NCBI GenBank assembly: GCA_964654155.1
Contig: CAZZGL010000001.1
Span: 1 to 64,000, forward strand
DNA length: 64,000 nucleotides
Reading direction: 5' to 3'
Source of the DNA: CAG-826 sp964654155
GTDB taxonomy: Bacteria; Bacillota_I; Bacilli_A; RFN20; CAG-826
The notes beneath the pieces are model-generated. The model searched no databases. It had not been told where the DNA came from and saw nothing but the letters and a program-made list of their open reading frames with translations. Positions 52,475 through 61,345 of this stretch are shown here, piece after piece; position 1 is the first letter of the stretch, and each line of letters opens with the position of its first letter. The position numbers and the translations under genes were made by a program.

Positions 52475-52552
52475 ATAAATAATTAATAAAAACTTGAGCG
52501 GCTTGAGCTTGCTTGAAGCATTGTTAATATAAATTAAAAAAGTAAAAAAAGC

Positions 52553-52580
52553 TTGATTTTCTGTGGCAATTTGATATTAT
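52553..52580 (+). promoter_or_regulatory. candidate promoter of rpsO
   Basis: TTGATT (52553-52558) and TATTAT (52575-52580) are 16 bases apart. The leader of about 75 bases carries TTGGA (52597-52601) / TCCAA (52612-52616); S15 autoregulation through its leader is known in several bacteria, but no specific match can be claimed. Confidence 0.4.
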
Positions 52581-52663
52581 GTTTGTGTACTTTTTCTTGG
52601 AACTGAGAATCTCCAACTTTTTTCTAAGATTAAGCATAATACGCTAGAAGGAGGATAAATAAA

Positions 52664-52933
52664 ATGGCACTTTCAAAAGAAAGAGTAGCGGAATTAGTCA
52701 AAACCTATGGTAAAAATGAAAATGATACTGGTTCAACTGAAGTTCAAATTGCTTTATTAACCGCTCAAATTCAAGACTTAACTGCTCACTTAAAAACTCA
52801 TAAGCATGATCATCATTCACGTCGTGGATTATTCAAACTTGTTGGTAAAAGACGTGGTTTACTTGATTACTTACAAGCAAAGGATCATGAAGCTTACTCA
52901 AAACTTATTTCCGCATTAGGAATTCGTAAGTAA
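52664..52933 (+). CDS. rpsO: 30S ribosomal protein S15
   Basis: Binds 16S rRNA early in 30S assembly. An 89-residue protein with the full family sequence: YGKNENDTGSTEVQIALLTAQI, LTAHLKTHKHDHHSRRGLFKLVGKRRGLLDYLQ and YSKLISALGIRK. A strong AAGGAGG site precedes ATG. It has its own terminator before pnp, although the rpsO-pnp order is the common one in bacteria. Confidence 0.97.
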   Translation: MALSKERVAELVKTYGKNENDTGSTEVQIALLTAQIQDLTAHLKTHKHDHHSRRGLFKLVGKRRGLLDYLQAKDHEAYSKLISALGIRK

Positions 52934-52949
52934 TTTGATTATGATTTTT

Positions 52950-52978
52950 AAATAGGAACTTGATGTTCCTATTTTTTT
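52950..52978 (+). terminator. terminator of rpsO
   Basis: A perfect 10-bp stem, AAATAGGAAC (52950-52959) with GTTCCTATTT (52965-52974), and a TTGAT loop, followed by T to 52978. Confidence 0.9.
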
Positions 52979-53027
52979 ATTGCTTTAATATATAATTTTT
53001 TTAATTATATATTAATTTATAAAACTA

Positions 53028-53036
53028 TGTTATAAT
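53028..53036 (+). promoter_or_regulatory. extended -10 promoter of pnp
   Basis: TGTTATAAT is a TGn-extended perfect -10 box, 35 bases before the pnp start codon. No good -35 is present. Confidence 0.6.
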
Positions 53037-53071
53037 GGACAAGTAAATTAAATAAAGAGAGGTAAAGAATT

Positions 53072-55222
53072 ATGTCTAAAAGAGTTTTTGAACTAGACTT
53101 CGAAGGGAAAAAACTGATCGTTGAAGCAGGCGAAATAGCTAAACAAGCAGATGGTGCTGTTTTAGTTCGCTTGAATGATACCGTAGTTTTATCCACTGCC
53201 TGTGGTTCTGATCAGGCAAAAGATACCGACTTCTTCCCACTTACTGTTTTATATAACGAAAAACAATATGCTGTGGGTAAGATTCCAGGTAGTTTTTTAA
53301 GAAGGGAAGGACGCCCTGGCGAACACGCAACTTTAACTGCACGTTTAATCGATCGCCCAATTCGTCCTATGTTTTCAGAAGGATTTAGAAATGAAGTACA
53401 AATTGTTAACACAGTTATGTCAGTTGACTTAGACAGTACTCCAGAAATGACTGCAATGTTTGGTAGCTCACTTGCACTTGGAATTAGTGATATTCCATTT
53501 GATGGTCCAATCGCAGGTGTTTATGTTGGTCGTGTTAATGGTCAATTGATTATCAATCCTACTGTTGAAGAAAAAGAAAAAAGTGATATTAACTTAGCTG
53601 TTGCTGGAACTAAAGACGCTATTAATATGGTTGAAGCAGGAGCGGAACAAGTTAGTGAAGATGATATGTTAGACGCTATCATGTTTGGACATGAGGCAAT
53701 TAAAAAATTATGTGCTTTCCAAGAAGAAATTATTAAAGAAATTGGTAAAGAAAAAAGAACTGTTGATTTATATTCAGTTGATGAAAGTCTTAATAAAGCA
53801 ATTCGTGATGCAGCTCAAGATCGTTTAGTAAAAGCTGTTTCTATCGTTGATAAATTAGAACGTTATGCTGCAATTGATGCGATTAAAGCCGAAGTTAATG
53901 AATACTATGAATCATTGACCTATAAAGATGAAAAAGAAAAGAATAAATTCATGATGCAAGTTCATGATGTTCTTGAAACAATTGTTGCAGAAGAGGTCCG
54001 TCGCTTAATTACTGAAGATAAAGTTAGACCAGATGGTCGTAAAGTTGATGAAATACGTCCTCTTGATGCTCAAGTTGATCTATTACCAAGAACACATGGT
54101 TCAGCAATGTTTACTCGTGGACAAACACAAGTTATTTCTACATGTACATTAGGACCAACTACTGATGAACAAATTATTGATAATTTAACCGATGAAGAGT
54201 CAAAGAGATTTATGCATCACTATAATTTCCCACCATTCTCAGTTGGCGAAGTTGGTAAAATGGGTTCACCAGGTCGACGTGAAATTGGCCATGGTGCTTT
54301 AGGTGAAAGAGCGTTATCTTATGTTATTCCATCAGAAGAAGAATTCCCATATACAATTCGTTGTGTTTCTGAAGTTGTTGAATCAAATGGTAGTTCATCT
54401 CAAGCTTCTATTTGTGCTTCATGTATGGCATTGATGGCAGCGGGTGTGCCAATTAAAGCTCCAGTTGCAGGCATTGCAATGGGATTAATTTCTAGTGGAC
54501 CACTTGATGGAAATCATCCATATACAATTTTAACTGATATTCAAGGTATGGAAGATCACTTTGGTGATATGGACTTTAAAGTTGCGGGTACAACAGAGGG
54601 TATAACTGCCTTACAAATGGATATTAAAATTAAGGGGATTACAAAAGAAGTTTTAAAAGAAGCTCTTGCTCAAGCTCATGTTGCTAGAATGGAAATTTTA
54701 AAAGTCATGTTATCCGCAATTGATAAACCACGTGAAGATGTTGGTAAATATGCTCCAAAACTTGCTCAAATGACTATCGATGTTGATAAGATTCGTGATG
54801 TTATTGGTACAGGTGGTAAAGTAATTAATGATATTATTGCTCAATGTGATAATGTTAAAATTGATATTGAACAAGATGGAAGAGTAGTTATTTATCATAT
54901 GGATAGAGAAACCATTAATAAAGCTGTTAGAATGATTGAAGATATTGTTCGTGAAGCTAAAGTTGGTGAAGTATATGAAGGAACAGTAGTGCGTATTGAA
55001 GCCTTTGGTTGCTTCGTTAACTTATTCAATAATGTTGATGGTATGGTTCATGTTTCAAGATTATCTTGGAAACGTATTGAGCATCCAAAAGATTTTGTTA
55101 AAGTTGGTCAAAAACTTAAAGTCATCGTTACAGAAATCGATGATAAGGGAAGAATTAATCTTTCTCATAAAGAATTTGAACCTAGACCAGAAGTAAAGAA
55201 AAAAGAAACTTCTGAAGAATAA
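53072..55222 (+). CDS. pnp: polyribonucleotide nucleotidyltransferase
   Basis: Phosphorolytic 3'-5' exoribonuclease of the RNA degradosome. Two RNase PH domains (about 5-230 and 310-550) flank a helical linker. FFPLTVLYNEKQYAVGKIPGSFLRREGRP and VRPDGRKVDEIRPLDAQVDLLPRTHGSAMFTRGQTQ are the core signatures. KH follows (IDKIRDVIGTGGKVINDI), then S1 (GEVYEGTVVRIEAFGCFVNLFNNVDGMVHVSRLSW). Length 716 aa is standard. GAGAGGT precedes ATG. Confidence 0.97.
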   Translation: MSKRVFELDFEGKKLIVEAGEIAKQADGAVLVRLNDTVVLSTACGSDQAKDTDFFPLTVLYNEKQYAVGKIPGSFLRREGRPGEHATLTARLIDRPIRPMFSEGFRNEVQIVNTVMSVDLDSTPEMTAMFGSSLALGISDIPFDGPIAGVYVGRVNGQLIINPTVEEKEKSDINLAVAGTKDAINMVEAGAEQVSEDDMLDAIMFGHEAIKKLCAFQEEIIKEIGKEKRTVDLYSVDESLNKAIRDAAQDRLVKAVSIVDKLERYAAIDAIKAEVNEYYESLTYKDEKEKNKFMMQVHDVLETIVAEEVRRLITEDKVRPDGRKVDEIRPLDAQVDLLPRTHGSAMFTRGQTQVISTCTLGPTTDEQIIDNLTDEESKRFMHHYNFPPFSVGEVGKMGSPGRREIGHGALGERALSYVIPSEEEFPYTIRCVSEVVESNGSSSQASICASCMALMAAGVPIKAPVAGIAMGLISSGPLDGNHPYTILTDIQGMEDHFGDMDFKVAGTTEGITALQMDIKIKGITKEVLKEALAQAHVARMEILKVMLSAIDKPREDVGKYAPKLAQMTIDVDKIRDVIGTGGKVINDIIAQCDNVKIDIEQDGRVVIYHMDRETINKAVRMIEDIVREAKVGEVYEGTVVRIEAFGCFVNLFNNVDGMVHVSRLSWKRIEHPKDFVKVGQKLKVIVTEIDDKGRINLSHKEFEPRPEVKKKETSEE

Positions 55223-55231
55223 AGATTGTTT

Positions 55232-55267
55232 AAGAGGATGAAGCTGAATATAGCAATCCTCTTTTTT
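55232..55267 (+). terminator. terminator of pnp
   Basis: AAGAGGAT (55232-55239) pairs with ATCCTCTT (55256-55263), followed by six T. Confidence 0.85.
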
Positions 55268-55329
55268 CTTTTCTTATAAAAAATGAACACATAAATGAAA
55301 CTTGTATAAATTTTAAAGAATTTATATTA

Positions 55330-55407
55330 ATGAGTTGTGGAATTTCAGTGGTATTAGGAATAATATGTTTTTTTATCATAATAATTATTCACATTATAAA
55401 AAAATAA
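55330..55407 (+). CDS. possible 25-residue membrane peptide
   Basis: ATG to TAA encodes a peptide starting MSCGISVVLGIICFF, then an isoleucine-rich stretch ending HIIKK. It forms one full membrane helix with a positive C-terminus. The ribosome site (AAAGAA) is poor and no promoter is obvious, so it may be chance in AT-rich DNA. Confidence 0.25.
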   Translation: MSCGISVVLGIICFFIIIIIHIIKK

Positions 55408-55476
55408 TATGATAAACATTTTTTAATCACAACTTATAGGCTTTTATCATAGTTTATAATAGTGAGGCGATTATTT

Positions 55477-56322
55477 ATGCTAGGTAATTTAATATGTGCG
55501 ATGGTAACTCCTTTTGATGATAATAATGAGATAGATTATGAATGTGTACTAATGCTTATTAAAAGGATTGAAGAAAATAAAAATACCGCAATTGTTGTAG
55601 GAGGATCGACTGGAGAAGGTCATTCTTTATCTATTAAAGAAAAAGTAGAATTATTAAGTTATGTAAAAAAACATACAAAACTAAAAATAATTTACGCTAT
55701 TTCACATAATAATTTAGATTTAATTAAAGAAGAAATAGAAACTGTTAAAGATTATAATCCGGATTGTTATTTAATAACGGTTCCGTTTTATAGTTTACCA
55801 CCTCAAAGAGGAATATATCTTTTCTTTAAAGAAATAGCGCTTATTAGTAATAAACCAATTATTATATATAATGTTCCTTCAAGAATTGGAACAAGTATTA
55901 ATTTTATGACATTAAGAAAATTGATCAAGTCTTGTCCAAATATAATCGGCATAAAAGAAGCGAGTTCTGATATAAATTTAATTTCTTTATTAAAGAAAAA
56001 CTTTCCAAAATTTATTTGTTATATAGGTAATGATGAACATTATTATGAAGCATTAAAAGCAGGTGCAGATGGTATTATTTCCGTAATGAGTGTTTTATAT
56101 GGCAAGGAAATGCAAGAGTTATATAATAATTTTAAAGAAGGATATCATCACTTATTACTAGATGATTACTTAAAATTAGTATCAAAATTATTAAAATTAG
56201 AAACTAATCCTCTACCAATAAAGTACTTATTAAAAAAAGAAGGATTTCCTTCAATGAATTTACGTCTTCCATTAGTGGAATTATCGTTAGAATATCAACA
56301 TCAAATCGACATGTTATTATAA
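55477..56322 (+). CDS. dapA: dihydrodipicolinate synthase family aldolase
   Basis: Class I pyruvate-dependent aldolase. LICAMVTPFDDNNEIDYE, GSTGEGHSLSIKEKVELL, VPFYSLPPQRGIYLFF, YNVPSRIGT with the catalytic Tyr, and IIGIKEASSD with the Schiff-base Lys are in order. YNVPSR-G favours 4-hydroxy-tetrahydrodipicolinate synthase (lysine/cell-wall pathway) over N-acetylneuraminate lyase, but GSTGEGHSL departs from the usual GTTGE. GTG at 55462 overlaps the GAGG site, so ATG at 55477 is the start (281 aa). No other lysine gene is nearby. Confidence 0.8.
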   Translation: MLGNLICAMVTPFDDNNEIDYECVLMLIKRIEENKNTAIVVGGSTGEGHSLSIKEKVELLSYVKKHTKLKIIYAISHNNLDLIKEEIETVKDYNPDCYLITVPFYSLPPQRGIYLFFKEIALISNKPIIIYNVPSRIGTSINFMTLRKLIKSCPNIIGIKEASSDINLISLLKKNFPKFICYIGNDEHYYEALKAGADGIISVMSVLYGKEMQELYNNFKEGYHHLLLDDYLKLVSKLLKLETNPLPIKYLLKKEGFPSMNLRLPLVELSLEYQHQIDMLL

Positions 56323-56380
56323 AGGCTTCTATAAATCATTTATTTTTGTTAAAATATAGAAGAAAAGTTGAGGAAAATAT

Positions 56381-57811
56381 ATGAATGATGTAATTATTAT
56401 TGGTGCTGGTGTTTGTGGCTGCTTCATAGCCCGTGATTTATCAAAGTATAAACTTAATATATTAGTTCTTGAAAAGGGTGATGATGTTGCAAGTGGCGCG
56501 ACCATGGCTAATAGCGCAATTATACATTCTGGATATGATCCATTGCCATCTTCAAAAAAAGCCTATTTTAATGTCAAAGGTAATTTGATGTATGATAAGA
56601 TTTGTGAAGAATTGGATGTTTCTTTTAAGCGAATTGGCTCTTTAACATTAGCGTTTTCTTTAGAAGAACTTGAAGTATTAAAAGATCTTCAAAAAAGAGG
56701 AAAAGAAAATGGTGTCGATTGTATTATTTTAAACAAAGAAGAAGTTTTAAAGTTAGAACCATTAATTTCTAAGGAAGTTGTCGGTGCGTTAAAAGCTCCA
56801 ACTGCAGGAATTATTAACCCCTTTGAATTATGTGCGCATTTAATGGAAAATGCATGCGATAATGGTGTTAGAATTAAATTAAATGAAGAAGTGATAGGAA
56901 TTGAAAAGAATCAAGAATGCTATAAGGTTATAACGACATCCTCAGAGTATTATGCAAAAATAGTTATCAATGCTGCTGGAGTTCATGCAAGAGACATTAC
57001 TTCATTTCTAGAAGAACCTGATTATGAAGTTGAACCGCGAAAAGGGGAATATTTTGTCTTAAATCATTTTGATAATCAATTTTTAAATCATACACTTTTT
57101 ACATTGCCATCAAAAAAAGGTAAAGGAGTTTTAATTTCGCCAACAACTTCGTGGAATTATTTAGTCGGTCCATCTAGTGAACCTAGTGAAAGAGATGATA
57201 CTTCAACCGATGCTTCAACTTTAAATAATATTTTAAATCAAGCATTAAAAATGATTCCAAATTTACCAATCAATGAATGCATTAGGGTGTTTTCAGGGGT
57301 AAGGCCAACAATTTCAAAACATGATTTTTTAATTCGCGAAAGTGAAAAAAATCATTTGTTTTTTGAACTTGCTGGAGTGGAATCGCCAGGACTTGCCTCC
57401 GCACCAGCAATATCCGAATATGTTATTTCTTTGATATCCAAACGAATTAATTTAGAAAAAAAAGATATGTATTCAATGTCAATTAGACCATATATCCATT
57501 TAAAATTACTTTCTTTTGAAGAAAAGAATCATTTAATAAAGGAAAATCCTTTGTATGGAAGGATTATTTGTCGTTGTGAACAAATTAGTGAACAAGAAAT
57601 TAGAGACTTATTTACCCGTTCTTTTGTACCTACTTCAATAAAGGCAATTAAAAAAAGAGTACGGGCGGGATTTGGTAAATGCCAAGGAGGAATGTGTCAA
57701 CCACTTGTAGTTAAAATATTACAAGAAGAATTAAAAATTAAACCAAATGAAGTTCGTTATGATGGTAAAACCTCAGAAATATTAAAATATGATTTAAAGG
57801 AGAACCGTTAG
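56381..57811 (+). CDS. FAD-dependent dehydrogenase with BFD-like iron-sulfur domain (GlpA-like)
   Basis: Predicted flavin dehydrogenase of the glycerol-3-phosphate/2-hydroxyacid oxidase family. GAGVCGCFIARDLSKY binds FAD at the N-terminus, MANSAIIHSGYDP and GVRPTISKHDFLIRES follow, with the DAO core to about 365. The C-terminal domain carries C397, C399, C434 and C439 (CRC … CQGGMC), the bacterioferritin-associated-ferredoxin type [2Fe-2S] arrangement of anaerobic GlpA. 476 aa. First of a three-gene set with two closely spaced partners. Glycerol-3-phosphate is the likely, not proven, substrate. Confidence 0.85.
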   Translation: MNDVIIIGAGVCGCFIARDLSKYKLNILVLEKGDDVASGATMANSAIIHSGYDPLPSSKKAYFNVKGNLMYDKICEELDVSFKRIGSLTLAFSLEELEVLKDLQKRGKENGVDCIILNKEEVLKLEPLISKEVVGALKAPTAGIINPFELCAHLMENACDNGVRIKLNEEVIGIEKNQECYKVITTSSEYYAKIVINAAGVHARDITSFLEEPDYEVEPRKGEYFVLNHFDNQFLNHTLFTLPSKKGKGVLISPTTSWNYLVGPSSEPSERDDTSTDASTLNNILNQALKMIPNLPINECIRVFSGVRPTISKHDFLIRESEKNHLFFELAGVESPGLASAPAISEYVISLISKRINLEKKDMYSMSIRPYIHLKLLSFEEKNHLIKENPLYGRIICRCEQISEQEIRDLFTRSFVPTSIKAIKKRVRAGFGKCQGGMCQPLVVKILQEELKIKPNEVRYDGKTSEILKYDLKENR

Positions 57812-57812
57812 T

Positions 57813-59054
57813 ATGAAAAAAGATTTAGTAATAATTGGAGGCGGTTCTGCAGGCATGGCCGCGGCAATTTCCGCTTATGATAATGGAATAAAAGATATTT
57901 TAATTTTAGAAAAAGATAAAGCATTAGGAGGAATATTAAATCAATGTATTCATAATGGATTTGGTTTACATGAATTCAAAGAACAATTAAGTGGTCCTGA
58001 GTTTGCTCATCGTTTTATTCAGCAAGTTAAGGAAAAAAATATTGAATATAAATTAGATGTGACTGTTTTATCGATTTCAAAAGATCGTAAAGTAATCTTT
58101 TCTAGTAAAGAAGATGGAGTAGTTGAAATTGAAGCTAAAGCCATTATTTTTGCAGCCGGATGTTATGAAAGAAGTGCAGGCGCAATTAGGCTTCCTGGAG
58201 AAAGACCTAATGGAATATTTACCGCTGGAACAGTACAAAAATATTTAAATATTGATGGATATTTAGTTGGTAAAAAAGTATTTATTTTAGGTTCTGGCGA
58301 TATAGGGCTAATCATGGCTAGAAGAATGACTCTAGAAGGCGCAAAGGTTCTTGGCGTTGCGGAAATAATGCCATATTCAAATGGATTAAATAGAAATATT
58401 GTTCAATGTCTTCTCGATTATAATATTCCATTATTCTTATCTCACACAATAAAAGATATTATTGGAAAAAAGCAATTAGAAAAAGTTGTAATTGCCCAAG
58501 TCGATGAAAACAATCAATTTATTGAAGGAACGGAAAAAGAATTTATTTGCGATACATTATTACTTTCAGTAGGATTAATTCCATCGAGTGATTTATTGAT
58601 TAATGCAGGGGCAAAAGTGGATTATAGAACTAAAAGTGTTTCTGTCAATCAGTATTATGAAACAACTATAAAAGGAATTTTTGCTTGTGGTAATGTCCTT
58701 CATGTTCATGATTTAGTCGATTATGTAACTGAAGAAAGTAAGATTGCTGGTTTAGGAGCGGCAAGATTCATACACAGTAAAGAATTCAATTCTTCTGAAG
58801 TTAATGTTGTTCCAGGCAATCTTATTTCATATGTTGTTCCTCAAAGAGCGAAAATTAGTAAAGAAAAAGTTGTTTTTAAGTTTAGAGTTAGAAAACCTTT
58901 AGAAAATGTGACACTATTAATAAAAGTTGATGGAAAAACAATTAAAAAGATTAGAAAACCATTTATGATTCCTTCAGAAATGGAAAGAATTGTGTTTGAT
59001 ATGGAAACTATTAATGATAATAACAAAGAAATATTGATTGAAGTAGGTGAATGA
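57813..59054 (+). CDS. NAD(P)/FAD-dependent oxidoreductase (GlpB-like partner)
   Basis: Two-dinucleotide-binding flavoprotein of the thioredoxin-reductase-like fold. IIGGGSAGMAAAISAYDNG binds FAD, and KVFILGSGDIGLIMARRMTLEG is the second nucleotide site. GGILNQCIHNGFGLHEF and AAGCYERSAGAIRLPGERPNGIFTAGTVQ are typical of the partner of GlpA-like subunits. FACGNVLHVHDLVDYVTEES closes the FAD domain, followed by a beta-rich tail of about 80 residues. AAAGGAG overlaps the end of the previous gene; start one base after its stop. Confidence 0.87.
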   Translation: MKKDLVIIGGGSAGMAAAISAYDNGIKDILILEKDKALGGILNQCIHNGFGLHEFKEQLSGPEFAHRFIQQVKEKNIEYKLDVTVLSISKDRKVIFSSKEDGVVEIEAKAIIFAAGCYERSAGAIRLPGERPNGIFTAGTVQKYLNIDGYLVGKKVFILGSGDIGLIMARRMTLEGAKVLGVAEIMPYSNGLNRNIVQCLLDYNIPLFLSHTIKDIIGKKQLEKVVIAQVDENNQFIEGTEKEFICDTLLLSVGLIPSSDLLINAGAKVDYRTKSVSVNQYYETTIKGIFACGNVLHVHDLVDYVTEESKIAGLGAARFIHSKEFNSSEVNVVPGNLISYVVPQRAKISKEKVVFKFRVRKPLENVTLLIKVDGKTIKKIRKPFMIPSEMERIVFDMETINDNNKEILIEVGE

Positions 59055-59057
59055 TAA

Positions 59058-59405
59058 ATGAAAGATTTTATTTGTATAGTTTGTCCACGAGGATGTCACT
59101 TAAAAGTAGATAATGAGGGAAAAGTTGAAGGTAATTTTTGTAAAAGAGGCGAAGCTTACGCAAAGCAAGAAGCGATTTGTCCTTTAAGAATAGTGACATC
59201 CACTGTTTCATTGGTTTCTAAAAGCGAGTTATCGCGTTTACCAGTTATATCAAGTCAAGAAGTACCAAAAGATAAAATATTCGATATTATGAAAGAACTA
59301 TATAAAATTGAAGTTAATGCACCAATTAAGGTTGGAGATATAATTATAAAAAACATATTGGATTTAGGAGTTGATATAATTTCCACTCGCGAAGTGCAAG
59401 AATAG
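59058..59405 (+). CDS. DUF1667 iron-sulfur-type protein (third GlpABC-like subunit)
   Basis: A 115-residue protein beginning MKDFICIVCPRGCHLKVD, with GNFCKRGEAYAKQEAICPLR after it. The four to five cysteines suggest a metal or iron-sulfur site. DUF1667 genes regularly follow GlpA/GlpB-like pairs in Clostridia and related groups, where the trio is thought to form an electron-accepting dehydrogenase complex. The start is three bases after the previous stop. No membrane helix is present, so the electron acceptor remains open. Confidence 0.85.
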   Translation: MKDFICIVCPRGCHLKVDNEGKVEGNFCKRGEAYAKQEAICPLRIVTSTVSLVSKSELSRLPVISSQEVPKDKIFDIMKELYKIEVNAPIKVGDIIIKNILDLGVDIISTREVQE

Positions 59406-59430
59406 TATTGAAAAAAATAAATAAACATAT

Positions 59431-59465
59431 ATAATTTATGTGAAAAAAGGAATTACATAAATTAT
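59431..59465 (+). other. AT-only hairpin before the RNase J gene
   Basis: ATAATTTATGT (59431-59441) and ACATAAATTAT (59455-59465) form a perfect 11-bp stem just before the ribosome site of the next gene. There is no T-tract of terminator quality. It may protect or regulate the RNase J mRNA end, or be a weak terminator of the previous operon. Confidence 0.4.
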
Positions 59466-59484
59466 TTATATAAATGGAGGAAAA

Positions 59485-61164
59485 ATGGAAAAAATAAAAG
59501 TGTTCGCTTTAGGCGGTCTTGATGAATGTGGTAAAAATATGTATATCATCGAAGTTGGTGATGATTTATATGTTGTTGAAGCAGGTCATAAGTATCCAGA
59601 TAAAACATCGCCAGGTGTTGATGTTATCATTCCGGATTATAACTATTTATTAGAAAATAAAGATCGAATTCGTGGGGTTATTATTTCTCATGGTCATTCA
59701 GATCAAATGGGGGCGGTTGCGTATTTGTATAAAAATGGACAAATAAATGCACCGATATATGCCTCTTCTTTAACAATTGCCATTATTAAGATGCATACTA
59801 AAGCAGTGGGGATTGAAAATGATTATCAATTTGTGGAAATAAAAGATGAGAATTCATATATAAAAATTGGAAATCACTATTTTAGATTTTTTAAAACTGC
59901 ACATATGATTTCTGGATCATTAGGATTTTCTTTAGAAACTGAGCAAGGTGCTATTGTGTACACAGGAGAATTTATTGTTGAATATAATAACTATCAAAAG
60001 TATAAATTAGACATTGGCACAATTGCTAAAATTGCCGAAGATAATGTACTTTTATTAATGACGGAATCTAGATATGCTGATCGCCCTGGTTATACTTCAC
60101 CATCACATCGCTTGACGCCTTTGATTCAAAAAGATTTTAAAGATGCAGTTGGAAGAACTTTTATTTGTTTATATGATTCAAATATTTATGGATTGAATGA
60201 AGCTTTAAAATTAGCAATTGACGCAAATAAAAAGATCATATTTTATGGTCAAGATACAAAAGAACTTATCAAAACATTAATTTCACTTGGAGAAATTGTT
60301 ATTCCAAAAGCTAATTTGTTATCTGTTGATGATTTTTTTAGAGTAAAAGAGCAAGATATTGTTGTATTTATCTTAGGAAATAGAGATACATTATATAGTC
60401 AAATTGAAATGCTTGCTGCTGGTGAAGGTGACGATAAGAAAATTATTTTGTATGAAAATGATACTTTTATAATTGTAGCTCCACCTCAAATTGGAACTGA
60501 GGTTTATGCTGTTAGTGTGGTTGATGATGTTTTTAGAACTGGTGCGCGTGTGATTAATATTTCAAAGAAAAAAATTTCTTCGATGCATGCTCAAGAAGAA
60601 GATATTAAAACTATGTTATCATTATTAAAGCCAAAATACTATATGCCAGTTATGGGTGAATATCGACACATTTTAGCAAATGCAAAAGTTGCCGTTTCCG
60701 CTAATCAAGGATATTCACATTTAAATACATTTGTTTTGGATAATGGAATGGTACTTAATTTTGAAAATGAGCGAGTTCTTCCAATTACTGAAAATATTAA
60801 AGTTGGAGATTTACTTGTAGATGGAAGTGGCGTTGGTGATGTTGGAGAAAGTGTTTTAACCGATCGTCAAAAACTTGCTGATGACGGAGTTATTTGTATG
60901 GCACTTACAATATCTTATTCGCAAAAGAAAGTTATTGCTGGACCTGATGTTCAAATGAGAGGTTTTGTTTTAGTTAAGGATTCGGAAGCGTTACTACATG
61001 ATATAGCAGCTGAATTTGTTAATATAGTTAACGATGAACTTCAAAGAGAACACCCAAATTTAGATGAAGCAAAACAAGATACTTATGAAAGAGCTTTAAG
61101 AATGGTTAGAAAATCTACCGGAAAAGATCCGATGATTCTACCTCTTGTCATAGAAGTAGAATAA
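59485..61164 (+). CDS. ribonuclease J2-like protein with altered metal site
   Basis: Metallo-beta-lactamase/beta-CASP family ribonuclease. The metal motif reads HGHSDQ (69-74), with Gln where RNase J1 has His. AHMISGSLGFSLETEQGAIVYTGEF has Glu for the usual Asp, and the C-terminal VMGEYRHIL has Met for the His of HGEYR. The MHAQEEDI His is kept. These changes resemble RNase J2, the less active partner of J1, so it probably works in a complex. 559 aa, full length. TGGAGG precedes ATG. It is transcribed alone between terminators. Confidence 0.85.
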   Translation: MEKIKVFALGGLDECGKNMYIIEVGDDLYVVEAGHKYPDKTSPGVDVIIPDYNYLLENKDRIRGVIISHGHSDQMGAVAYLYKNGQINAPIYASSLTIAIIKMHTKAVGIENDYQFVEIKDENSYIKIGNHYFRFFKTAHMISGSLGFSLETEQGAIVYTGEFIVEYNNYQKYKLDIGTIAKIAEDNVLLLMTESRYADRPGYTSPSHRLTPLIQKDFKDAVGRTFICLYDSNIYGLNEALKLAIDANKKIIFYGQDTKELIKTLISLGEIVIPKANLLSVDDFFRVKEQDIVVFILGNRDTLYSQIEMLAAGEGDDKKIILYENDTFIIVAPPQIGTEVYAVSVVDDVFRTGARVINISKKKISSMHAQEEDIKTMLSLLKPKYYMPVMGEYRHILANAKVAVSANQGYSHLNTFVLDNGMVLNFENERVLPITENIKVGDLLVDGSGVGDVGESVLTDRQKLADDGVICMALTISYSQKKVIAGPDVQMRGFVLVKDSEALLHDIAAEFVNIVNDELQREHPNLDEAKQDTYERALRMVRKSTGKDPMILPLVIEVE

Positions 61165-61181
61165 TTTTCTTAAAATATTAT

Positions 61182-61228
61182 GTCAGTTTAATACGAAATT
61201 TATAGATGTATTAGACTGACTTTTTTTT
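61182..61228 (+). terminator. terminator of the RNase J gene
   Basis: A 13-bp stem, GTCAGTTTAATAC (61182-61194) with GTATTAGACTGAC (61208-61220), one G-U pair, followed by eight T. Confidence 0.92.
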
Positions 61229-61300
61229 AACAATTAAAATTGTAATATAAAAAATATTCTATTTTTTCTTTTATTGAATAATAGGAAAATAGATAGATTA

Positions 61301-61309
61301 TGCTATAAT
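61301..61309 (+). promoter_or_regulatory. extended -10 promoter of ftsK
   Basis: TGCTATAAT is a TGn-extended perfect -10 box, 37 bases before the ftsK start. The same TGCTATAAT sequence precedes the gene at 9529. Confidence 0.6.
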
Positions 61310-61345
61310 TAATTGACAACAATATTAGATGTAGGAGAAGAAGTT

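Noticed and set aside
52501..52545. Terminator after the membrane protein gene preceding rpsO
   Set aside because: The CTTGAGC repeats give no stable stem followed by a T-tract.
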